Below are positions 59,413 to 64,000 of a stretch of 64,000 nt of DNA, piece after piece. The translations under genes and the position numbers were made by a program. Where the stretch lies: positions 124,001-188,000 of the forward strand of contig JBMNMA010000004.1 in NCBI GenBank assembly GCA_050953105.1, written 5' to 3'. Source of the stretch: UBA1206 sp050953105. Its GTDB lineage: Bacteria; Bacillota; Clostridia; Oscillospirales; CAG-382. Below the pieces are notes generated by a model, which was not told the origin of the DNA, searched no databases, and worked only from the letters and a program-made list of their open reading frames with translations. Position 1 is the stretch's first letter. Each line of letters opens with the position of its first letter.

Positions 59413-61224
59413 TTACCAGTTAATCAATACCTTTCCCAAAATATGAAGGCGTATAGCAATATAGTCTAAAATACCTGTATTTCCGTCCCCGTTAACGTCA
59501 GCCGCATGGGCCGCATCGCCTTGAAGGCGGCTTTGGCCTAAAATATAAAGCCTCAGCATTATATAGTCGGAAACCGTTATTTTACCGTCCCCGTTAACGT
59601 CTCCGGGTTTGTAATACAGTCCCGCTCCCGGCTCGACATGAATGTCAAAGGTCATTTCAAAGGCCCTGTTCCAGGGGTTGCGGTAGTTAGAGCAGGTAAC
59701 TCCCCCGTGGGCTGACTGGGTGTAGGGGTAAAGGTCAGTTATTATGGGGCTTTCGTTAATTTTTTCAAGTAATTGTTTATACGAGCAAAAGCCGCTTGCA
59801 TTGGGATTTGAAATTGAAAAGCCGTAAAGCTTGTAGGAAATATCCTTTAAATACGAAAAGGTCATTGCCTTAATAAAGGCTTCGTGGGATGAGGGGGTTA
59901 TAACCTCCGAATGATATAAATACAAATATCTGCCTATTCCGTTGGCAAGGGCAATGCCCATGGCGTTGCCGGCGGTGTTCCAGTTGGAATAGCCCAAAAG
60001 CAAAAGTAAATTTATATCCGACTCCACCAGCGCCCTTTCAAGAGCCCTGTTGCCACTGCCGTAGGTGGGGTCCATTATAATGGTGGGGATTTTATTTTCA
60101 ATGTTGGCCTTGGCCTGAGCCACCAGTTCTGCCGCTGCCTGCTGATGGTTGCCGTTTGTAAACACCAGCACATGCACCCCGCCGTTATCCGTAATGGTGC
60201 AGCCCAGGGTGGTTATATGGGTGGTAACGTTTGTCCGCAAGGTTTCAAAGTCATAGGCGTCGGCAAGGTTATCCTCGGCACCGCCATAGTAGGTTACTTT
60301 AACTTCGGCACCGCCGTAAAGCAGGGAAATAACCCTTGTTATCCCCATTAGTCCCAGCTCGTCGGTGGCGGCAAAGCAGGCGGCTTTGCTTCCCGCTTTT
60401 GAGCGGATGTAGTTTATCTCGTTGGTTTGAATATTTGTGCCGTTGGACGAATCGTCTACACCTATATAGCAGAAATTAATATCGTCAAGGGCATTGTCAA
60501 GAATGTAATCTATAAGCCTTAGCTTTCTTGACCTTGAAGCAAGATATCTGTCTATTTTATCTCCCGATAGCGGGGTGGATATTATCTCCCCGTTGGGGCC
60601 GTAACGGTAGGTGGATATTATATTTTCCACCGTCAGGTTTGAACCGCTAAGCACCTGCCTGGGCTTTGAGCCGTAGGAGCGAAGCTGATTGTATTCCTCA
60701 AGCTGATAGCCCTGATAATTCACCGTTGACGCAAGGCGCATTACAGTGTCAAAGAGTATAACGGTTTTCCTCTTTGATAAAGAAATAATATAATCGGCTA
60801 TTTCATATTCCAAAGTCAGGTCTGTGTTAGACAGCCATCTTGACGAAACCAGTCCCCCCGAAAGGAGCTGGTCCACCGAAAGGACAAAATATTCGCAGTC
60901 GTCCTCCACCGATTTGAGCCAGTTCACAAGCCCCTGTCGGTCGCCGTAGGTGGTGCCGTTGGAGTTTGGCTCCATGTTGTCCAGGGCGGTGCGGAACAGG
61001 TCCTCGTCGGGCATAAGCAGTTCAAGCCCTGCCGAACCGGCAAGGTAAATTGCCCGGTCAAGGTTTACGGGACGGTTGTCAATGGGGACATAGGCCACCT
61101 TGACACCGTTGTGGTTTGACATGTTCCGGCTTTGTGCGGTTGCTTTTGAGGGGAAGGCCGCCGTCAGGCCGAGAAACATTGAAATTACCAAAGCTGCGGT
61201 TAAGGCTATCTTCATAATAAGCAT
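59413..61224 (-). CDS. Secreted DUF4127 protein with type I dockerin
   Basis: Protein of 603 aa. Signal peptide 1-30, then a DUF4127 domain (about 42-530) starting with VAYVPIDNRPVNLDRAIYLA and including YFVLSVDQLLSGGLVSSR, RLASTVNYQGYQ and DDSSNG. The C-terminus (about 540-603) is a type I dockerin with duplicated calcium loops GDVNGDGKITVSDYIMLRLY and ADVNGDGNTGILDYIAIRLH. DUF4127 has no established activity that I know. With the cohesin-dockerin protein at 19833 this suggests extracellular complexes. Confidence 0.87.
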   Translation of the reverse strand: MLIMKIALTAALVISMFLGLTAAFPSKATAQSRNMSNHNGVKVAYVPIDNRPVNLDRAIYLAGSAGLELLMPDEDLFRTALDNMEPNSNGTTYGDRQGLVNWLKSVEDDCEYFVLSVDQLLSGGLVSSRWLSNTDLTLEYEIADYIISLSKRKTVILFDTVMRLASTVNYQGYQLEEYNQLRSYGSKPRQVLSGSNLTVENIISTYRYGPNGEIISTPLSGDKIDRYLASRSRKLRLIDYILDNALDDINFCYIGVDDSSNGTNIQTNEINYIRSKAGSKAACFAATDELGLMGITRVISLLYGGAEVKVTYYGGAEDNLADAYDFETLRTNVTTHITTLGCTITDNGGVHVLVFTNGNHQQAAAELVAQAKANIENKIPTIIMDPTYGSGNRALERALVESDINLLLLLGYSNWNTAGNAMGIALANGIGRYLYLYHSEVITPSSHEAFIKAMTFSYLKDISYKLYGFSISNPNASGFCSYKQLLEKINESPIITDLYPYTQSAHGGVTCSNYRNPWNRAFEMTFDIHVEPGAGLYYKPGDVNGDGKITVSDYIMLRLYILGQSRLQGDAAHAADVNGDGNTGILDYIAIRLHILGKVLINW

Positions 61225-61266
61225 TTTGACCGTCCTTTCGATATTTTGGAAAGGTTTTGCCGATAT

Positions 61267-62196
61267 TTAATTTCTTAATGACAAGTAGTAAGGCGCAAAT
61301 TTATAAAGCAGCGACGCTCCTATTATACCCGCATCCCCTAAAGATGATATTTTTACAATATCGGGAACCTGGAGATGGGGGCGGAGATATTTTAACAGTG
61401 TTTCCCCGTCCCGGGTAATTCCTCCGGCCAGGGTGATAAGTTCGGGGGCGAAGATGTAACGCAGACCGTTAATGCCAATGGCAAGATATCTGCCGTAGTT
61501 GTCAAGAACTTTTTCGGCCGTGCTGCATCCCTTAAGGCAGGCCTGAAAAGCGGTGGAGCCGTCTATGCCTTCTTTTGCACACTGGGCAAGAATGGAATCG
61601 GGATTTTCGGCAACCGCCTTTTTCACCGCCGAAATTAACGCCGTGGCAGAGGCAAACTGCTCAAAACACCCCTTTTGGCCGCAGCCGCACTTTGGTCCTT
61701 CGGGGTTTATAACAAAATGCCCCAGCTCCCCGGCGTCGTTGTGAAGGCCTCTTAAAACATCACTGTTGACAATACAGCCCCCGCCTATTCCGGTGCCTAT
61801 GGTTATCATAACCATATCATGACAGCCTTTTCCGCTGCCTACCAGCCATTCGGCAATAAGGGCGCAGTTGCCGTCGTTTTCAAGAAAAACTTCGCAGTGG
61901 TCGAAAACCTCCGAAAGCTCTTTAACCACCGGAACGTTGCGGAAGGGAAGATTTCCTGCCGAAAGGATTGAAACGTTGGCGTCGTCTTTGTCTCCGGGGC
62001 AGCCTACGCCCACGTTGACTATGTTATACCGTTCTTTTATAAAGCGGCATTTTTCCTTAATATCAGACATAATTCCCTCACTTCCGGCATAAGACCGGGT
62101 AGGGAATGAGTCTTTGTAAACAATGTTATGGTTTTGGTCGGTAATCCCTATTTTAATGCTGGTTCCGCCAATGTCTATTCCCAAGTTAAACGTCAT
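61267..62196 (-). CDS. ROK-family sugar kinase (glucokinase-like)
   Basis: Start placed at 62196, with GGAGGAAA upstream, giving 309 aa. ATP-binding FNLGIDIGGTSIKIGI, the phosphate/sugar motif VFLENDGNCALIAEW, TIGTGIGGGCIVNSD, and the ROK zinc motif CGCGQKGCFEQFASA are present. No DNA-binding domain, so it is a kinase, not a repressor. Glucose is the usual substrate; N-acetylmannosamine or others are possible. Divergent from a pantothenate kinase gene. Confidence 0.92.
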   Translation of the reverse strand: MTFNLGIDIGGTSIKIGITDQNHNIVYKDSFPTRSYAGSEGIMSDIKEKCRFIKERYNIVNVGVGCPGDKDDANVSILSAGNLPFRNVPVVKELSEVFDHCEVFLENDGNCALIAEWLVGSGKGCHDMVMITIGTGIGGGCIVNSDVLRGLHNDAGELGHFVINPEGPKCGCGQKGCFEQFASATALISAVKKAVAENPDSILAQCAKEGIDGSTAFQACLKGCSTAEKVLDNYGRYLAIGINGLRYIFAPELITLAGGITRDGETLLKYLRPHLQVPDIVKISSLGDAGIIGASLLYKFAPYYLSLRN

Positions 62197-62218
62197 ATTG
62201 AATTTTCCTCCGGATATC

Positions 62219-62247
62219 ATAATACTATATCACCTTCGGTTTGTCAA
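62219..62247 (-). promoter_or_regulatory. Promoter of the ROK kinase gene
   Basis: Minus-strand TTGACA (62247-62242), 17 bp, TATTAT (62224-62219). Confidence 0.7.
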
Positions 62248-62263
62248 CAATTAAGGAATTACC

Positions 62264-62292
62264 TTGACAAACAATAAGGGTTAATATAAAAT
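62264..62292 (+). promoter_or_regulatory. Promoter of the type II pantothenate kinase gene
   Basis: TTGACA (62264-62269), 17 bp, TAAAAT (62287-62292), 45 bp before the start codon. The two divergent -35 boxes are 16 bp apart. Confidence 0.7.
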
Positions 62293-62337
62293 GATATACG
62301 GAATATATTAAATATTATCGGTATTGGGAGTGAAAAA

Positions 62338-63165
62338 ATGTCCATAATCGTAGGAATAGATGTGGGGGGCTCCACCACCAAGATTGTGGGGTTTAACGGC
62401 AAAACCCTCCTTTCGCCCATGTATGTTCGTGCCACCGACCCCATTGCCTCCATTTACGGGGCCTTCGGTAAGTTTGCCAGCCAGAACAAAATTCCCCTAT
62501 CCCAGATAGGCCGTATAATGATTACCGGCGTAGGTTCAACATATATAGATAACAACATCTACGGCATAACCACAGAGCATGTGGATGAATTTGCCGCCAC
62601 CGGCCGGGGGGGACTGTATTTGTCGGGACTTGATGAGGCCATTGTGGTTTCCATGGGAACAGGCACCGCCATGGTTCATGCCAGAGATAAAGAGGCCATC
62701 TATCTGGGGGGCACCGGCATAGGGGGCGGAACGTTACTGGGCTTGTCCAAAAAGATATTGCGCATGGAGGACGTGGAGCAGATTGCCGCCATTGCCGAGG
62801 AAGGTAACATTGAAAACATAGACCTTAAAATTAAAGATATAACAAGCAAAAACATTATACCCACCCTGCCCAAGGAGGCCACCGCCGCAAATTTCGGTAA
62901 AATATCCGACATGGCCACCAACGGAGACTTTGCATTGGGTATAATAAATCTGGTTTTTGAAACAATAGGAATGATGGCGGTATTTGCCGCAAGGGGAAAG
63001 AATTTAGACAAAATTGTCCTTACCGGCAACTTGTCATCCTTCCGCAAAGCGGCCCAGATATACAGCGACATGGGTATGATGTTCGATATGGATTTTATTA
63101 TACCCGAAAATTCCTCCTTCGCCACCGTTATAGGCGCAGCACTGCTTTATCTTGAAGAATTATAA
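62338..63165 (+). CDS. coaW: Type II pantothenate kinase
   Basis: First step of coenzyme A synthesis: ATP-dependent phosphorylation of pantothenate. The 275-aa acetate-kinase-like fold has the phosphate loop GIDVGGSTTKIVGF, then HVDEFAATGRGGLYLSG, VSMGTGTAMVHA, YLGGTGIGGGTLLGL, and the C-terminal LTGNLSSFRKAAQIY. This is the eukaryotic-like/Staphylococcus type, not inhibited by CoA in known bacterial cases. A lipoprotein gene follows 12 bp later. Confidence 0.93.
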   Translation: MSIIVGIDVGGSTTKIVGFNGKTLLSPMYVRATDPIASIYGAFGKFASQNKIPLSQIGRIMITGVGSTYIDNNIYGITTEHVDEFAATGRGGLYLSGLDEAIVVSMGTGTAMVHARDKEAIYLGGTGIGGGTLLGLSKKILRMEDVEQIAAIAEEGNIENIDLKIKDITSKNIIPTLPKEATAANFGKISDMATNGDFALGIINLVFETIGMMAVFAARGKNLDKIVLTGNLSSFRKAAQIYSDMGMMFDMDFIIPENSSFATVIGAALLYLEEL

Positions 63166-63177
63166 GGAGATTTCACC

Positions 63178-63708
63178 ATGAAAAAACTGCTTGCTTTATC
63201 ACTTGCGCTTATTTTAGCCATCTCCATGTTTGCCTGCGGCGAGAGCAAGAAAAGAAATGACGACGCCTCGCCAAAAGCCATGTTTGACGAAATTATCACC
63301 CTGCTTGGTGTTTCCGCCGAAGATGATGCTGCCGAAATCTATTACAGCACAGCCGATAAAGATTATTTAAAGTTTAACGACGACATGCTAAGCGGCAAAT
63401 ACGGTGAACTTACCGACTATCCGTCTGTAGATATGTTTGCCGATTATGCGGTTTACTTTTCCTATGAATCCTACGGCACGGAATTCGGAATTTTTAAAAT
63501 GAAAACCAACGACGACGCCAAAAAAATGGAACTTTACATAAAATCCCGTATTGCATTATGGTTAAAGAATGCCATTAATTATCCCGAAATGGATCCCACC
63601 CTGTTTGAAAATTACACCGTCAAGGTGGACGGTATATGGGTTTATTATGCCGCTACCACAAACAACGACGGTGTAAATAAAATAGTTAACGATACCCTTT
63701 ATTCATAA
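63178..63708 (+). CDS. DUF4358-type lipoprotein
   Basis: Protein of 176 aa. Signal MKKLLALSLALILAISMF with lipobox FAC (Cys20). The mature domain (about 35-176: MFDEIITLLGVSAEDDAAEI, FADYAVYFSYESYGTEFGIF, MKTNDDAKKMELYIKSRI, WVYYAATTNNDGVNKI) matches the layout of DUF4358 proteins of Clostridia. Function unknown. 12 bp after coaW; TAAGGAG lies upstream of the start. Confidence 0.8.
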   Translation: MKKLLALSLALILAISMFACGESKKRNDDASPKAMFDEIITLLGVSAEDDAAEIYYSTADKDYLKFNDDMLSGKYGELTDYPSVDMFADYAVYFSYESYGTEFGIFKMKTNDDAKKMELYIKSRIALWLKNAINYPEMDPTLFENYTVKVDGIWVYYAATTNNDGVNKIVNDTLYS

Positions 63709-63743
63709 AAGCCCAAAACCCTAAATTAAAAAGGACATTTACC

Positions 63744-64000
63744 ATGGACAACAGATTTTCCAAAAAAATATTCGCAATTCTCCTTGAAAGGGCAAAGGGA
63801 CCCCGGTCCTGGCGGCAGTTTGCCTTCGACTGCGGCATAAGCTATGTTCAAATGCGCAAGCTTGCCCAGGCCGAGCAGGAAAACCCTCCCCGCCCCAAGC
63901 TTATTAAGAAAATCGCCGACAACGCCTTCAACGAGGTGGATTTAGAGGACTTAATGTTCGCCGCCGGCATGATAAAAAGCGACACAGCCTTTGTGGTAAA
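63744..64000 (+). CDS. HTH-like DNA-binding protein, partial at window edge
   Basis: ATG at 63744 with AAAGGAC upstream; the frame stays open for at least 85 codons to the window end. The product begins MDNRFSKKIFAILLERAKGP, then RSWRQFAFDCGISYVQMRKL, which looks like an XRE-type helix-turn-helix, and continues KIADNAFNEVDLEDLMFAAG. Full length and role cannot be seen. Confidence 0.6.
   Translation, partial: MDNRFSKKIFAILLERAKGPRSWRQFAFDCGISYVQMRKLAQAEQENPPRPKLIKKIADNAFNEVDLEDLMFAAGMIKSDTAFVV

Overview
The window looks like chromosome from a Gram-positive anaerobe of the class Clostridia, probably near the Oscillospiraceae/Ruminococcus group. This is an inference from gene content: Ser/Glu-rich linkers after lipoprotein signals, type I dockerins and a cohesin-like domain, a large SRP RNA directly upstream of dnaX-ybaB-recR, a MocR regulator divergent from pdxST, an archaeal/eukaryotic-type ProS, and YfhO. 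No rRNA, tRNA or CRISPR array was found.

Layout. 0.15-4.4 kb: phosphate block on the minus strand (phoP, phoR, Na/Pi cotransporter) with a candidate PhoP box. 4.5-6.8 kb: SmtB-type sensor and Zn/Cd P-type ATPase. 6.8-8.4 kb: orphan solute-binding lipoprotein. 8.70-15.08 kb: an AT-richer block bounded by perfect 33-bp direct repeats, one of which is the 3' end of a flanking surface-protein gene. It carries an InlB-repeat/BspA-LRR surface protein, a secreted protein of unknown function, a structured patch like an IS200/IS605 right end, and two truncated tyrosine recombinases lying head to head. I read it as a decayed integrative element. 15.0-18.2 kb: the target surface protein and a lipoprotein. 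18.4-27.5 kb: proS, a cohesin-dockerin protein, an ArpU-like regulator behind a LexA-like box, a PHP phosphatase, radC, dut, nrdR, copA, a protein whose start lies in a repeat, and hlyIII. 27.8-34.7 kb: two related surface proteins with discoidin-like domains, YfhO, and a second orphan solute-binding protein. 34.7-38.9 kb: two acetyltransferases and pdxR/pdxS/pdxT. 39.0-46.4 kb: a promoter-led operon of a TerB_N/TerB_C protein, a DUF2791 (BrxD-like) ATPase, an Lhr-like helicase and a second, frameshifted helicase copy. 46.7-49.7 kb: znuACB plus a Fur-family regulator behind a palindromic operator. 49.8-52.7 kb: SRP RNA, dnaX, ybaB, recR. 52.7-64 kb: an ECF sigma factor with a membrane partner, tspO, acetyltransferases, a methyltransferase relic, a 35-codon small ORF, a cyclophilin lipoprotein, a lipoprotein with a matching ECF promoter, a nitroreductase, a DUF4127-dockerin protein, a ROK kinase, a type II pantothenate kinase, a DUF4358 lipoprotein and a partial gene at the right edge.

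The most unusual parts are the integrated element, whose insertion separated the target gene from its own terminator, and the TerB/ATPase/double-helicase operon, which resembles DNA-processing or defence modules but lacks any methylase, nuclease or PglZ partner here. Regulatory sequence is unusually readable, with plausible sites for PhoP, an SmtB-type repressor, LexA, PdxR, Zur and an ECF sigma factor. All sites and functions were read by eye and are not database-confirmed.
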